Notes: generated by a model from the sequence alone, not told the origin. Numbered from the stretch's first letter, positions 35,447 to 45,844 are shown. The stretch is DNA of 64,000 bases from JAGHEK01 sp044426235 (GCA_044426235.1 JAWXUS010000003.1:1-64000), one strand, 5' to 3'. Numbers and translations: made by a program.

Positions 35447-36709
35447 TTATAATCTATTTTTTAATTCATTTACTAATTCACTAAGTTTTACACTAGTTTG
35501 TTCTGATGTTTGCATATTCTTTAAAGTTACTAAATCATTATTAATTTCATCATCACCAACTACAACTGTGAATTTTGAATTAATTTTATCTGAATATTTA
35601 AACTGTGCTTTAACACTTCTATCTAAATGATCATTATCACAACTTATATGATTATCTCTTAAATCTTTAACCATTTTAAAACTCTTAAGTTTTGCATTAT
35701 CTCCAATAGTAACAATAAATATATCTGTTGAATTATTATTTTCAATTTCTATATTATTATTTTCAAGAGTAAGTAAAAGTCTTTCAACTCCAAGACCAAA
35801 TCCGATTCCACTAACTCCTTTTGGTCCTCCAAGTTGTTCAACTAATCCGTCATATCTTCCTCCACCACAAACTGTACTTTGTGAACCTATATCATTAGAT
35901 ATTATTTCAAAAGCAGTTTTTTTGTAGTAATCAAGTCCACGAACTATAGTTTTATCAACTACAAAATTTATTTCCATTTCAGTTAAATACTCTTTTAATT
36001 TAGTAAAATGTGTATCGCAATCATCACATAAATTATCAATCATATATGGAATTTCTTTTATAGCTTCTTTACAAGTAGGATTTTTACAATCTATTACTCT
36101 CATTGGATTTTTGTCTTTTCTATCAAGACAAGTTTCACATAAAACATCACTTTTTGAATCTAAGAATTCTCTTAATTTTTCATTGTAAGGTTCACGACAA
36201 GTTGGACAACCAACACTATTTATACTTACTTCTAAATCGTTAAGTCCCACCTCTTTAAAAAACTGAACTGCAAGAGATATTACTTCTGCATCTATTGAAG
36301 GTTTATCGCTTCCAAGTGCCTCAATTCCAAATTGGTGAAATTGTCTTTGTCTTCCGGCTTGTGGTCTTTCGTATCTAAAACAAGGAGTTATATAAAATAA
36401 TTTTGTTGGTTGTGCATCTGTATAAAGTTTATTTTCAATAAATGCACGAACAACACCTGCAGTACCTTCAGGCTTAAGTGTTATTTCACGTTCACCCTTA
36501 TCCATAAATGAATACATTTCTTTTTGAACAATATCAGTAGTATCCCCTACTCCACGTTTAAAAAGTTCTGTATGTTCAAATACTGGAGTTCTCATTTCTT
36601 CATATCCATAAAGTGCACATATTTCTCTAAATTTATTTTCAACATAATTCCATTTATAAGCATCTTTTGGAGTTATATCCTTAGTTCCTCTAGGGGCTTT
36701 AGTTATCAT
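35447..36709 (-). CDS. hisS: Histidyl-tRNA synthetase
   Basis: A 420-residue class II synthetase with PRGTKDI at the N-terminus, motif 2 FRYERPQAGRQRQFHQFG, the HisA/HisB segment RGLDYY and GGRYDGLV, and a C-terminal anticodon-binding domain from about 330. Its start overlaps hemZ by 11 bases. The central insert contains Cys pairs (CPTCREP, CETC, CKNPTC, CDDC), a possible zinc-binding site seen in some Firmicute enzymes. Confidence 0.97.
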   Translation of the reverse strand: MITKAPRGTKDITPKDAYKWNYVENKFREICALYGYEEMRTPVFEHTELFKRGVGDTTDIVQKEMYSFMDKGEREITLKPEGTAGVVRAFIENKLYTDAQPTKLFYITPCFRYERPQAGRQRQFHQFGIEALGSDKPSIDAEVISLAVQFFKEVGLNDLEVSINSVGCPTCREPYNEKLREFLDSKSDVLCETCLDRKDKNPMRVIDCKNPTCKEAIKEIPYMIDNLCDDCDTHFTKLKEYLTEMEINFVVDKTIVRGLDYYKKTAFEIISNDIGSQSTVCGGGRYDGLVEQLGGPKGVSGIGFGLGVERLLLTLENNNIEIENNNSTDIFIVTIGDNAKLKSFKMVKDLRDNHISCDNDHLDRSVKAQFKYSDKINSKFTVVVGDDEINNDLVTLKNMQTSEQTSVKLSELVNELKNRL

Positions 36710-38165
36710 TTTTTACAATTTCCTTTCTTTTTTTAGCTAACATATCTTCAACTCTTTTTATATACTCTTCAACATTTTTAACATTATCAATTCTTTCGAT
36801 ACGGTCTTCTTTTAAATATACAAACTTAGATATCGCACCTGCACCTATTGCATAGTTACTTTGCTTTTCTTCCATAATTTGAATATTATAAATACATTCA
36901 TAACCTTCTTTTGCATAACCTATATTCTCTAAATTTCCAAGCATATGCTTTTGACGATATAGATAGTATGGATTAAGTCCCATATCTTTTGCACATTCCA
37001 TAGATAATTCAATCATCTTAATCATTTCTTCATACTTAGTAAATTCATAATCATCTAAATTCTCTTTTAGAGTTGACGCTCTTTTTACTGCTAAAGTATG
37101 AACTGTTAAACTTTCAGGTTTTAATTTTTTGATTTCATTTAAAGTATGTTCAACCATTTTTAAATCTTCTTCAACTAAACCTAAAATTATATCCATATTT
37201 ATATTATCAAATCCAAGGCTTCTTGCCATATTAAAGCATTCAACTATTTCATCGACTGAATGACTTCTTCCTATTTTACCTAAAGTTTCTTCGTTCATAC
37301 TTTGAGGATTTATACTTATTCTAGTGGCATTATGCTTTTTCATAACTTCTAATTTTTCTTTATCAATAGTATCTGGTCTTCCAGCTTCTACTGTGAACTC
37401 TTTTATTTTTGATAAATCAAGCTCTTTAAATAAACTAGTTATAACTTTATCTAAATTTTCAGCACTAAGTGAAGTTGGAGTTCCACCACCAATATATAAA
37501 GTTTCTATTTCTTTATCTTTTATAAGATCTTTAAGACCTATTATTTCATCAATTAATCTATCTGCATATTCATCTCTTAAATGTCCATAAATTTTAACAG
37601 GATTTGCAGGGAATGAACAATAATAGCATCTTGTCGGGCAAAATGGAATACTTACGTATAGAGAAATTTTATTTTCATCTACTGGATAAATAAACACTCT
37701 TTCTCTTTTTGCAATACTTAAAGATAATTCTATTTTTTCTTTACTTATATAATAGTTTTCACTTAGATTTTTCTCAATTTCTAAGTCACTAAGTCCTAAG
37801 TCTAGTAAATTATGAACTATTTTAACTGGTCTAATTCCAGTTAAAATACCCCATGGAACGTAAATTTCATAAACTTTACTTAACACTTTATAAATAGTTC
37901 TCTTTATCATTTCTTTAGTTTGTTTTTTTATTTCTCTTTCACTTAAACCAGTTATATCAATACTTTGTGTTTCACTAAATCTTTCTTCGTAATTTGTGTA
38001 ATAAACAGTTTTTGATATTAAATGATTGTTGTGAGTTATAAGTTTATTTTCAAGAACTTTTGCATAATTTTTTTCGGTTGTATATTCAAAATTTTGAGTA
38101 AATAATTTTACAAGTTCTGAAATTTCATAACTATAATCATGATTTTTTAGTATTATATATAACAT
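36699..38165 (-). CDS. hemZ: Coproporphyrinogen III dehydrogenase-like radical SAM protein
   Basis: A 488-residue HemZ-family radical SAM enzyme. The cluster motif is FCPTRCYYC (Cys176, Cys180, Cys183) followed by IGGGTPTSL, with about 165 residues of family-specific N-terminal sequence. HemN/HemZ-type proteins oxidise coproporphyrinogen without oxygen, but some members are HemW-like heme chaperones; no other heme genes are nearby. AGGTGAG lies inside the preceding MBL gene, whose stop overlaps by 8 bases of spacing. Confidence 0.88.
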   Translation of the reverse strand: MLYIILKNHDYSYEISELVKLFTQNFEYTTEKNYAKVLENKLITHNNHLISKTVYYTNYEERFSETQSIDITGLSEREIKKQTKEMIKRTIYKVLSKVYEIYVPWGILTGIRPVKIVHNLLDLGLSDLEIEKNLSENYYISKEKIELSLSIAKRERVFIYPVDENKISLYVSIPFCPTRCYYCSFPANPVKIYGHLRDEYADRLIDEIIGLKDLIKDKEIETLYIGGGTPTSLSAENLDKVITSLFKELDLSKIKEFTVEAGRPDTIDKEKLEVMKKHNATRISINPQSMNEETLGKIGRSHSVDEIVECFNMARSLGFDNINMDIILGLVEEDLKMVEHTLNEIKKLKPESLTVHTLAVKRASTLKENLDDYEFTKYEEMIKMIELSMECAKDMGLNPYYLYRQKHMLGNLENIGYAKEGYECIYNIQIMEEKQSNYAIGAGAISKFVYLKEDRIERIDNVKNVEEYIKRVEDMLAKKRKEIVKNDN

Positions 38166-38173
38166 TTTCTCAC

Positions 38174-38791
38174 CTACATATAAGGATTAGTCATTTTCTC
38201 TTGTCCTATAGTTGAACTTGGTCCGTGACCTGGATGAATTCTTACATTGTCTTCAAATTTTTGTATTTTTTTAAGAGATTTTTTTAGTGTATTAAAGTTA
38301 CCACCAAATAAATCACATCTTCCAACATTTCCAGCAAATATAGTATCTCCCGTAAACATATCATCATTTACTCTTATACAACTTCCACCTGGAGTGTGTC
38401 CTGGAGTATGAATAAACGTTATAGTTTCTCCTCCAAGTTTTAATTTATCTCTATCTTTAAGATAAATATCACTTTCAACACTTTGTACACCGCAGTGCAT
38501 AGAATAACTTAAATTTTTCTTACTATCATTTAAAAGTTCTTTTTCATCAATGTGAGAAACAACTTGAACGTCTTTATAAGTTTCTTTTATTTTATTAACT
38601 GCACCAATATGATCGCCGTGACCGTGAGTTAATAAGATATATTTTAAGTTTAATTTATTAGTATTTATAAATAAAAATATCTTTTGAATGGCACCACCTG
38701 GATCTATTACTGCACATTCTTTACTTTTTTCATCGTATAAAACATACATATTTTCTCCAAAATTAGGTTCAACTATTTTTTGAAATTTCAT
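38174..38791 (-). CDS. MBL-fold hydrolase (glyoxalase II-like)
   Basis: A 205-residue metallo-beta-lactamase fold protein with THGHGDH (55-61), later His and Asp ligands in HCGVQ, HTPGHTPG, GDTIF and HPGHG. Short single-domain members of this clade are thiolesterases of the hydroxyacylglutathione-hydrolase type, substrate unknown. ATG 38791 is chosen because AGGAGGA precedes it and it then begins just after the relA stop; a longer frame has no ribosome site. Confidence 0.88.
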   Translation of the reverse strand: MKFQKIVEPNFGENMYVLYDEKSKECAVIDPGGAIQKIFLFINTNKLNLKYILLTHGHGDHIGAVNKIKETYKDVQVVSHIDEKELLNDSKKNLSYSMHCGVQSVESDIYLKDRDKLKLGGETITFIHTPGHTPGGSCIRVNDDMFTGDTIFAGNVGRCDLFGGNFNTLKKSLKKIQKFEDNVRIHPGHGPSSTIGQEKMTNPYM

Positions 38792-38801
38792 AAAAATCCT
38801 C

Positions 38802-41018
38802 CTAGTTAGTAATTCTAAATATTTCTTCAACACCTGGTATAGATCTTAATTTTTTAATTATAAAGTTAAGACTACTAGTATTTTCCACTTCAAGAAGTAA
38901 GTTTATATTAACACTATCTTCTTTGTTTTTCTTAGCATTCATTCCATTTAATGATATTTTTTCATTTGAAATTATATGTGTTATATCATTTAGCATACCA
39001 CGTCTATCAACTGCTTTAATATAAACTTCTGCCTCAAATTTTCCAATTCTTTCTTCATCCCAAGAAACTGTAACGAGTCTTTTAACCAAATCTTCTTGTA
39101 AATTCGTATTTACACAATCAACTCTATGAACTGCAACTCCACGACCTTTAGTTACATATCCTACGATTTTATCTCCAGGAAGCGGATTACAACACTTAGC
39201 AAATCTAACTAAAATATTATTTAGTCCTTTTACCTTCACTCCAGTTGAGCTCTTTGGCTTTTTCTTTTTGTTATATTCTTCTTCAGTAAGTCCTTTATTT
39301 TTAAACTCAATAATGGCTTGTTGATTAGTCTTTTTAATATCTTTTTCATAGAATTCTTTTAGTTTTGATACAACTTGACTTCCAAGTATTCCACCATATC
39401 CAATAGTTGCAACTAAATCTTCATTAGTTTGTTGATGAAGGCTTTTTGCAACCATTAACATATATTTATCTATATTAATTTCACGAACTGGTATATTATA
39501 TCTCTTAAATTCTTTTTCAAGAATAGATGTTCCACGTTCGATATTTTCTTCCACTCTTTCTTTTTTGAACCATTGTCTAATTCTGCTTTTAGCATTTGGG
39601 GTTTTAACTATTTTTATCCAATCCCTACTTGGTCCATTTGAATTTGCAGAAGTTAAAATTTCTATTATATTACCATTTTGCAGTTTATAATCAAGTGGAA
39701 CTATTCTTCCATCAATTTTTGCACCAACGCACTTATTTCCGATATTAGTATGTACTCTATATGCAAAATCTATTGGTGTTGACTCTGCTGGAAGTTCAAT
39801 AACATCTCCCTTTGGAGTGAATATATAAACTTGACTATTAAAAACATCTTCTTTTAGAGCATCTAAAAATTCGTGTGGATCTTTTAAATCTTTTTCCCAC
39901 TCCATCATTTGTCTTAGCCACTCAAGTTTATTTTCAATGCTTTCCTTGCTATCAAAACTCTTTCCTTCTTTATATTTCCAGTGAGCTGCAATTCCGTATT
40001 CTGCAACTGTATGCATTTCTTTAGTTCTAATTTGAATTTCTATCGGTTCACCATCTGGACCTATAACTGTCGTATGTAAACTTTGATATAAATTTGGTTT
40101 TGGCATTGCTATATAATCTTTAAATCTTCCCGGAATTGGTTTCCAAAGAGTATGTACCATTCCTAAAACAGCATAACAATCTTTTATACTATCAACTAAT
40201 ACCCTAACTGCTATTAAATCATATATCTCGTGAAATTCTTTATTTTGATCTTGTATTTTTTTGTATATACTGTAAAAATGCTTTGGACGACCATAAACAT
40301 TACACATTATATTTATTTCATCAAAAGTATTTTTTAATATATCAATTACATTATTTATATAACTTTCTCTTTCACTTCTCTTTTTAGCAACCTTATCAAC
40401 TAAATCATAATATCCCTCAGGATCTATAAATCTAAGTGCAGTATCTTCAAGTTCCCACTTAACAGTTAATATTCCAAGACGATTTGCAATTCCTCCATAT
40501 ATTTCAAGAGTTTCCTTTGCTTTTTCTTTTGCCTTCTCAGGTGCCATAAACTTAAGCGTTCTCATATTATGAAGTCTGTCTGCAAGTTTTATAAGAATTA
40601 CCCTAATATCTTTTGCCATTGCAAGAAACATTTTTCTTAAATTCTCTGCTTGAGTTTCTTCTTTTGATTGATATTTTATTTGCCCAAGTTTAGTTACACC
40701 ATCAACTAAGTTTGCAACCTCTGTACTAAATTCTTTCTCAATATCAGAATATGTATACTCAGTGTCTTCAACAACATCGTGTAAAAGACCTGAACAAATC
40801 GTTTCTATATCAAGTTCAAGATCTGCCAAAATATTAGTGACTGCAATAGGATGAATGAAATATGGCTCTCCAGATTTTCTAAATTGACCTTCGTGTGCAT
40901 TCTCTGCAAATTTATATGCCTTACATACCATTGTTGTGTCAATATTATTAGTGTATTTATTTATTTTATCTATTAAATTTTTAAGTTCTAATTCGCTATT
41001 AAATTCTTTAATTTCCAT
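38802..41018 (-). CDS. relA: Bifunctional (p)ppGpp synthetase/hydrolase
   Basis: A 738-residue Rel enzyme making and degrading (p)ppGpp, the stringent-response alarmone. Domain order is HD hydrolase (LLHDVVEDTEY, HD at 80-81), synthetase (YQSLHTTVIGPDGEPIEIQIRT), TGS (QVYIFTPKGDVIELP), zinc-finger/RIS region (RFAKCCNPLPGD) and C-terminal ACT. Both catalytic centres look intact. ATG 41018 has AGGTGAT upstream; a longer frame starting in the apt terminator is not supported. Follows apt as in many Firmicutes. Confidence 0.96.
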   Translation of the reverse strand: MEIKEFNSELELKNLIDKINKYTNNIDTTMVCKAYKFAENAHEGQFRKSGEPYFIHPIAVTNILADLELDIETICSGLLHDVVEDTEYTYSDIEKEFSTEVANLVDGVTKLGQIKYQSKEETQAENLRKMFLAMAKDIRVILIKLADRLHNMRTLKFMAPEKAKEKAKETLEIYGGIANRLGILTVKWELEDTALRFIDPEGYYDLVDKVAKKRSERESYINNVIDILKNTFDEINIMCNVYGRPKHFYSIYKKIQDQNKEFHEIYDLIAVRVLVDSIKDCYAVLGMVHTLWKPIPGRFKDYIAMPKPNLYQSLHTTVIGPDGEPIEIQIRTKEMHTVAEYGIAAHWKYKEGKSFDSKESIENKLEWLRQMMEWEKDLKDPHEFLDALKEDVFNSQVYIFTPKGDVIELPAESTPIDFAYRVHTNIGNKCVGAKIDGRIVPLDYKLQNGNIIEILTSANSNGPSRDWIKIVKTPNAKSRIRQWFKKERVEENIERGTSILEKEFKRYNIPVREINIDKYMLMVAKSLHQQTNEDLVATIGYGGILGSQVVSKLKEFYEKDIKKTNQQAIIEFKNKGLTEEEYNKKKKPKSSTGVKVKGLNNILVRFAKCCNPLPGDKIVGYVTKGRGVAVHRVDCVNTNLQEDLVKRLVTVSWDEERIGKFEAEVYIKAVDRRGMLNDITHIISNEKISLNGMNAKKNKEDSVNINLLLEVENTSSLNFIIKKLRSIPGVEEIFRITN

Positions 41019-41042
41019 TACATCACCTATTCTAAGAATATT

Positions 41043-41070
41043 AAAATAGTTGGTAATCACCAACTATTTT
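41043..41070 (-). terminator. Hairpin between apt and relA
   Basis: A perfect 12-bp stem AAAATAGTTGGT (41043-41054 with 41059-41070), 4-base loop, starting 5 bases after the apt stop. Few T follow on the minus strand, so partial termination before relA is likely. Confidence 0.65.
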
Positions 41071-41075
41071 TAATT

Positions 41076-41588
41076 CTAGTATTTTATAAGAGAGCTTACA
41101 TTATACTTTGATAATTTATCTTTTCCATCTAAAAATTCTAATTCTATTAAGAAGTTCATAGAAACAACTTCTCCACCTAAACTTTCAATCATTTTAACAG
41201 CTGCCTCAACAGTTCCTCCTGTTGCAAGTAAATCATCAACTATCGCAACTCTTTGCCCCTTTTTGATTGCATCTTTATGTATGCATAAAGTATCTTCACC
41301 GTATTCTAGTCCATAAGTTTGGCTTATAGTTTCATATGGTAATTTACCTGGTTTTCTAACTGGTACAAATCCTGCACCTAAAGAATATGCTACTGGTGTT
41401 CCAAATAAAAATCCTCTAGCCTCTGGTCCAACAACAATATCAATATTCTTGTCTTTTAATTCTTCAACAAACTTGTCTATGGTATATCTAAAAACTTCTC
41501 CATCTTGCATTAAAGTCGTTATATCCTTAAAACTAATACCTTCCTTAGGAAAGTCTACTACTTCTCTTATGTATTTTTTTAAATCCAT
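41076..41588 (-). CDS. apt: Adenine phosphoribosyltransferase
   Basis: A 170-residue purine-salvage enzyme converting adenine and PRPP to AMP. The PRPP loop is VDDLLATGGT (117-126) and GPEARGFLFG is typical of APRT. GGAGGG precedes the ATG; the promoter at 41624-41652 starts the apt-relA-MBL-hemZ-hisS-aspS unit. Confidence 0.96.
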   Translation of the reverse strand: MDLKKYIREVVDFPKEGISFKDITTLMQDGEVFRYTIDKFVEELKDKNIDIVVGPEARGFLFGTPVAYSLGAGFVPVRKPGKLPYETISQTYGLEYGEDTLCIHKDAIKKGQRVAIVDDLLATGGTVEAAVKMIESLGGEVVSMNFLIELEFLDGKDKLSKYNVSSLIKY

Positions 41589-41623
41589 AATTCCCTCCGA
41601 ATTTCTATTATTAACCCTAATAT

Positions 41624-41652
41624 ATTATATCTTTTAACATTGATTTAATCAA
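41624..41652 (-). promoter_or_regulatory. Promoter for apt and downstream genes
   Basis: Minus strand TTGATT (plus 41647-41652), 17-base spacer, TATAAT (plus 41624-41629), right after the recJ stop. The -35 lies in a small palindrome ATTGATTTAATCAAT. Confidence 0.7.
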
Positions 41653-41654
41653 TA

Positions 41655-43415
41655 TTATTTTATGTTAGAAATTTCAAGTTGCAATGTATTATTTCCATTG
41701 AAACTATTTAATCTTGGATAGAATGAAAAACTAATTGAAATTCCTCTGTTATTTTGCGCTCCATACAAGCTATTCAAAGCACTTTCTCCATATTTATTAA
41801 TTATTTTATTTTCAAAATAAGAAACTTTATCAAACATAGTTCCCTCCATTTGAACACCATCTTTTAATAGTCTTATTTTCATAAAGTTTTGATTTTTACC
41901 TAAAATTTTAATTCCTAAAATTTCAACATCTTGCATACCAAAAATAGGTTTTTCATTTCCTTTTCCGAATGGCTCTAGCTTTTTTAATTCATCTAAAATT
42001 CCAAAATTTATAAGATTTGTGTATGCAACAACATCTATATTAATCTTTTTTGATAAATCTTCATCAGTTAAATTGCAGTTTTCATTTAAAGTTCTTCTAA
42101 GTAAATCTAAATTTTCCGGCTTTAAAGAAAGTCCTGCCGCCATTGGGTGGCCTCCAAATCTAGTTAGAAAATGTTCGCAATCAAGAAGACCCTCAAAAAC
42201 ATTGTACTCCTCAATAGACCTTGCAGAACCTTTTATTCCATCTTCCGATTCTGTAATTATTATTGTTGGTTTATTATATTTTTCCTTAACACGACCTGCA
42301 ATTATTCCAGCCAAACTTTCGTGAATATTTTCTATATATACTACTAAAACTCTATCATCTTTTAAGTTAGTACTCTCAATTATTTCAATAGCCCTATCCA
42401 ATCCCTTAAAAGTCATTTCTTTTCTTTCTTCATTAATTGCCACTAATTCATTAGCAAAACAACTTGCCTCTTCTTTTGTTTCACTAAGTAGCATATTAAG
42501 ACCTTTTTTTGCACTTTCAAGCCTTCCAGATGCATTTATACAAGGACCTATCACAAAACCATAATGATACCCTACTATTTCTTTTTCATCTAATTCATTA
42601 GCCTTAATAAGTTCTAAAAGACCTAAATTTGTAGTATTATTTATCATTTCAAGCGATTTTCTAACGAAAACTCTATTTTCATCAATTAAATCAACAACAT
42701 CACAAATAGTAGCTATCCCAACAAATTCAATTAATTTATAAGTTTCTTCTTTAGAAATATTATATTTTTCATAAATACATTCCATTAGTTTAAATACCAC
42801 ACCTGCACCACAAATTTTATCAAACTTATAATTACAATCACTTTGCTTTGGATTTAAAATCCCATCAGCCTTTGGTAAAATCTCTCTTTTAGTATCTTTA
42901 TCAATTTTAACATCGTGATGATCAGTTATTATAATAGTAATACCTAATTCCTTTGCAAAGTCAACTTCTTCAATTGCAGAAATTCCATTATCACAAGTAA
43001 TTATAGTGTCAACGCCATCATTTTTTGCAAGTTCTATTATATTCTTATTTATACCATAGCCATCTTTAATTCTATCAGGAATTTCAAAATCAACATTTGC
43101 CTCACATTTTTTAAGTGCAGTATATAAAATATATACACTCATCACACCATCAACATCGTAATCCCCAATTATCCTAATTTTTTTCTTTTCATTAATTTTA
43201 TCCATTAAAATATCAACACTTTTTTTCATATCTTTCATATCATATGGATCATTAAGATTTTTATAATCACAATCTATATAATTTTTTATTTGTTTTTCGT
43301 CTAATACATTTCTATTCGTAATAATTTTTGCCATAAAAGGGCTTATTTTATACTCTTTTGAAATCAAATCTATGTCTTTCTTATTTCTAAGTACTTTCCA
43401 TATTTCATTATACAT
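41655..43415 (-). CDS. recJ: Single-stranded-DNA exonuclease RecJ
   Basis: A 586-residue DHH-family 5'-3' exonuclease for recombination and mismatch repair. Metal motifs are DYDVDG (85-90), CDNGIS (141-146), TDHHD (164-168), and the DHHA1 domain contains GGHPMAAGLS. The C-terminal OB-fold is present, but the extra C-terminal domain of some Firmicute RecJ proteins (750-800 residues) is absent. GGAGAGA precedes the ATG. Confidence 0.94.
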   Translation of the reverse strand: MYNEIWKVLRNKKDIDLISKEYKISPFMAKIITNRNVLDEKQIKNYIDCDYKNLNDPYDMKDMKKSVDILMDKINEKKKIRIIGDYDVDGVMSVYILYTALKKCEANVDFEIPDRIKDGYGINKNIIELAKNDGVDTIITCDNGISAIEEVDFAKELGITIIITDHHDVKIDKDTKREILPKADGILNPKQSDCNYKFDKICGAGVVFKLMECIYEKYNISKEETYKLIEFVGIATICDVVDLIDENRVFVRKSLEMINNTTNLGLLELIKANELDEKEIVGYHYGFVIGPCINASGRLESAKKGLNMLLSETKEEASCFANELVAINEERKEMTFKGLDRAIEIIESTNLKDDRVLVVYIENIHESLAGIIAGRVKEKYNKPTIIITESEDGIKGSARSIEEYNVFEGLLDCEHFLTRFGGHPMAAGLSLKPENLDLLRRTLNENCNLTDEDLSKKINIDVVAYTNLINFGILDELKKLEPFGKGNEKPIFGMQDVEILGIKILGKNQNFMKIRLLKDGVQMEGTMFDKVSYFENKIINKYGESALNSLYGAQNNRGISISFSFYPRLNSFNGNNTLQLEISNIK

Positions 43416-43509
43416 TTATATCTCTCCTTCTTATATTTTCCCGACTTTAAAAGCTTAATTAATTATATCAAACTTAAAAGACTTAATATATAAATTTTTA
43501 TGTAATAAC

Positions 43510-43537
43510 AAAAAAAGTAGTACAATATACTACTTTT
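43510..43537 (-). terminator. Intrinsic terminator of the UbiB-family gene
   Basis: A perfect 10-bp stem AAAAGTAGTA (43513-43522 with 43528-43537), 5-base loop, followed by T-run (complement of 43510-43516); it overlaps the stop codon. Confidence 0.85.
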
Positions 43538-45188
43538 CATCTTTGTAATGAGTTTTTAAAATTTTTATAACTAGTAAAAATCCTATAATAAATGATGCCG
43601 AAAATCCTCCAATTGCTAGTTTATTTAAAAATTCATTTTCTAAAATATTAGGTGATGAAACTATTAAAGACGTCCCAACAACTAATGATGCAAGCACTAA
43701 ACTAAGAGATAATTTCGTTGATAAATCAAGAATTGCTTTTTCAAGTTTAGTAAATTTAAGTTCATCCAGTTCAATTCTAACACTATTATTTTCAATATTT
43801 TTTAAAATTTTCTTTAGTTGTTTTGGTAAAAATAATAAATCAAAATATAATTCATCTAAGTTAGCTTTAGTATCTAAAAATATATTTTTAGTATTAAATT
43901 TATTAGAGTAGTATTTCTTTATTATTTCAGTTGATGCTCTAGCTATTGAAAAATTAGGATTTAAATCTCTACCCGTTCCTTCAATAGTAACTATAGTCTT
44001 TCCAAGAATAGTAAGTTTAGTTGGAAGATAAATTTTATATTTTCTAAAGAATTTAAAAACTTCATTTAAAATATCTGAAACACTAATCTTTTCAATTGGC
44101 ATATCATAATAATAATGAATTATATATAATATATCGTACTTAAACGAAATAATATCAATATTTGAATCTATAATATCCATTTGTTCTAAAATTGTAACAA
44201 TTTTATCAACATTTTTCTCAGCCACCGCAATAATTATATGGCTTAAAAAAGTTAAAGTCTTTTTATCTATTATTCCAACCATTCCAAAATCAATATAAGA
44301 AATTATATCTTCTTTAATAACAAATATATTTCCTGGGTGAAGATCTGCATGGAAAAATCCATATTCAAAAATTTGTTTAAATAATGCACTAACCCCTATA
44401 TCACTAATCTTTTGTGTATTCCAATTAAATTCCTCAAATGATTTTTTATCACTAAGTTTTACTCCTATTACCTTTTCCATAACTAAAACTTTTTTTGTTG
44501 TATATTTTTCATAAATAGTTGGAATATAAACATTTTTGTCATCTTTAAACATCTTTTTAAACTTTACTGCATTAGTTACCTCAAAAGTATAATCAAGTTC
44601 CCTTAAAAGTTGATTATTAAATTCATCAATTATTTTAACTAAATTAATATCAAAATCTTTATTCTCCTCAAGTGATTGTGCAATCTTTTTAAGAATTTCA
44701 ATATCTGATTTAATAGTTTCTTCTATATTTGGTCTTTGAATTTTTATTATTATCGAAGTATTATTTTTAAATTTTGCCTCATAAACTTGTCCAATTGATG
44801 CCGCAGCAATTGGTATTTCATTAAAATCTATAAACTCTTCACCAATTAATATCCCTGTTTCTTCAAAAAAAAGTTGTTTTGCAATATCTGTATCAAAAAC
44901 TTCAACATCATCTCTAAGTTTAGATAATTCATTTATAATATCATTATCTAATAAATCTTTTCTTGTACTAAGTATTTGTCCAAGTTTTATGTAAGCAGGT
45001 CCTAATTCTTCAATTGCACATTTAATTTTTTGACCAGTAGTCATATCCCTTATTTCTTGTGGAGGATTAGTTATTTTATATGCAACATTTTCTATATTAA
45101 GTTTTTCTACTATAAATGAAAATCCATATTTAATTAAAATATGAACTATTTCTTTATATCGTTTTATATTTTTGTATGCTATTTTCAA
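43530..45188 (-). CDS. UbiB/ABC1/AarF-family atypical kinase
   Basis: A 552-residue member of the ABC1 protein-kinase-like family. Characteristic are the KxGQ motif (YIKLGQILSTR), the A-rich loop AAASIGQVYEA, invariant Lys in IIIKIQRP, HADLHPGNIF and YIDFGMVG. Two hydrophobic helices at the C-terminus (about 490-545) anchor it in the membrane. In ubiquinone makers it supports quinone synthesis; in anaerobic Firmicutes the role is unknown, perhaps lipid related. TTG start with AGGAG 7 bases upstream. Transcribed alone. Confidence 0.9.
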   Translation of the reverse strand: MKIAYKNIKRYKEIVHILIKYGFSFIVEKLNIENVAYKITNPPQEIRDMTTGQKIKCAIEELGPAYIKLGQILSTRKDLLDNDIINELSKLRDDVEVFDTDIAKQLFFEETGILIGEEFIDFNEIPIAAASIGQVYEAKFKNNTSIIIKIQRPNIEETIKSDIEILKKIAQSLEENKDFDINLVKIIDEFNNQLLRELDYTFEVTNAVKFKKMFKDDKNVYIPTIYEKYTTKKVLVMEKVIGVKLSDKKSFEEFNWNTQKISDIGVSALFKQIFEYGFFHADLHPGNIFVIKEDIISYIDFGMVGIIDKKTLTFLSHIIIAVAEKNVDKIVTILEQMDIIDSNIDIISFKYDILYIIHYYYDMPIEKISVSDILNEVFKFFRKYKIYLPTKLTILGKTIVTIEGTGRDLNPNFSIARASTEIIKKYYSNKFNTKNIFLDTKANLDELYFDLLFLPKQLKKILKNIENNSVRIELDELKFTKLEKAILDLSTKLSLSLVLASLVVGTSLIVSSPNILENEFLNKLAIGGFSASFIIGFLLVIKILKTHYKDEK

Positions 45189-45251
45189 ACTTTTTCTCCT
45201 AAAAAATTTATATACTCTTAATATATCATAAAACCACTTTATTTTAAAAAC

Positions 45252-45279
45252 AAAAAAGAGAGATAAATAATTATCTCCC
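45252..45279 (-). terminator. Intrinsic terminator of the rubrerythrin gene
   Basis: GAGAGATAA (45258-45266) pairs with 45271-45279 (one G-U), 4-base loop, then six T on the minus strand. Confidence 0.82.
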
Positions 45280-45292
45280 TTAATATATATTA

Positions 45293-45844
45293 TTAGTTTT
45301 TACCGAAATGTCTTTCAAGTAATCCTAAGAATGCTCTACCATGTCTAGCTTCATCTTTACACATTTCATGAACTGTATCATGTATTGCATCAAGACCTAA
45401 TTGCTTAGCTCTTTTAGCTATTTTTAATTTTCCTTCAGTAGCTCCGTACTCAGCTTCAACTCTTGCTTTTAAGTTAGCTTTAGTATCAGCAACAACTACT
45501 TCACCTAATAATTCTGCAAATTTAGCAGCATGCTCAGCTTCTTCGAAAGCTATTCTCTTATATGCTTCAGCAACTTCTGGGTATCCTTCTCTATCTGCTT
45601 GTCTACTCATAGCTAAATACATTCCAACTTCTGTACATTCTCCTGTAAAGTTAGCTCTTAATCCCTCTAATATCTCTTCATCATCAACATCTTTAGCAAC
45701 ACCGATTCTATGCTCATCTGCCCATTGCATTTCTCCCTTTAATTCCTCAAATGCTTCTGGTCCTTGCTTACATACTGGACATATATGAGGAACTGTTTCT
45801 GATTCTGTTACCCAACCACATGGCTTACATACAAACTTTTTCAT
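45293..45844 (-). CDS. rbr: Reverse-type rubrerythrin (NADH peroxidase-like)
   Basis: A 183-residue diiron protein with the rubredoxin-like iron site at the N-terminus (CKPCG and CPVC, residues 4-25) rather than the C-terminus, which defines reverse rubrerythrins. The four-helix bundle has two ExxH-type sites (FEEAEHAAKF and KDEARHGRAF) plus Glu of FTGECTE. These enzymes reduce hydrogen peroxide and oxygen in strict anaerobes. Start ATG 45844 follows AAGGAAGG. Codon choice is more GC-rich and regular than in neighbours, suggesting high expression. Confidence 0.94.
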   Translation of the reverse strand: MKKFVCKPCGWVTESETVPHICPVCKQGPEAFEELKGEMQWADEHRIGVAKDVDDEEILEGLRANFTGECTEVGMYLAMSRQADREGYPEVAEAYKRIAFEEAEHAAKFAELLGEVVVADTKANLKARVEAEYGATEGKLKIAKRAKQLGLDAIHDTVHEMCKDEARHGRAFLGLLERHFGKN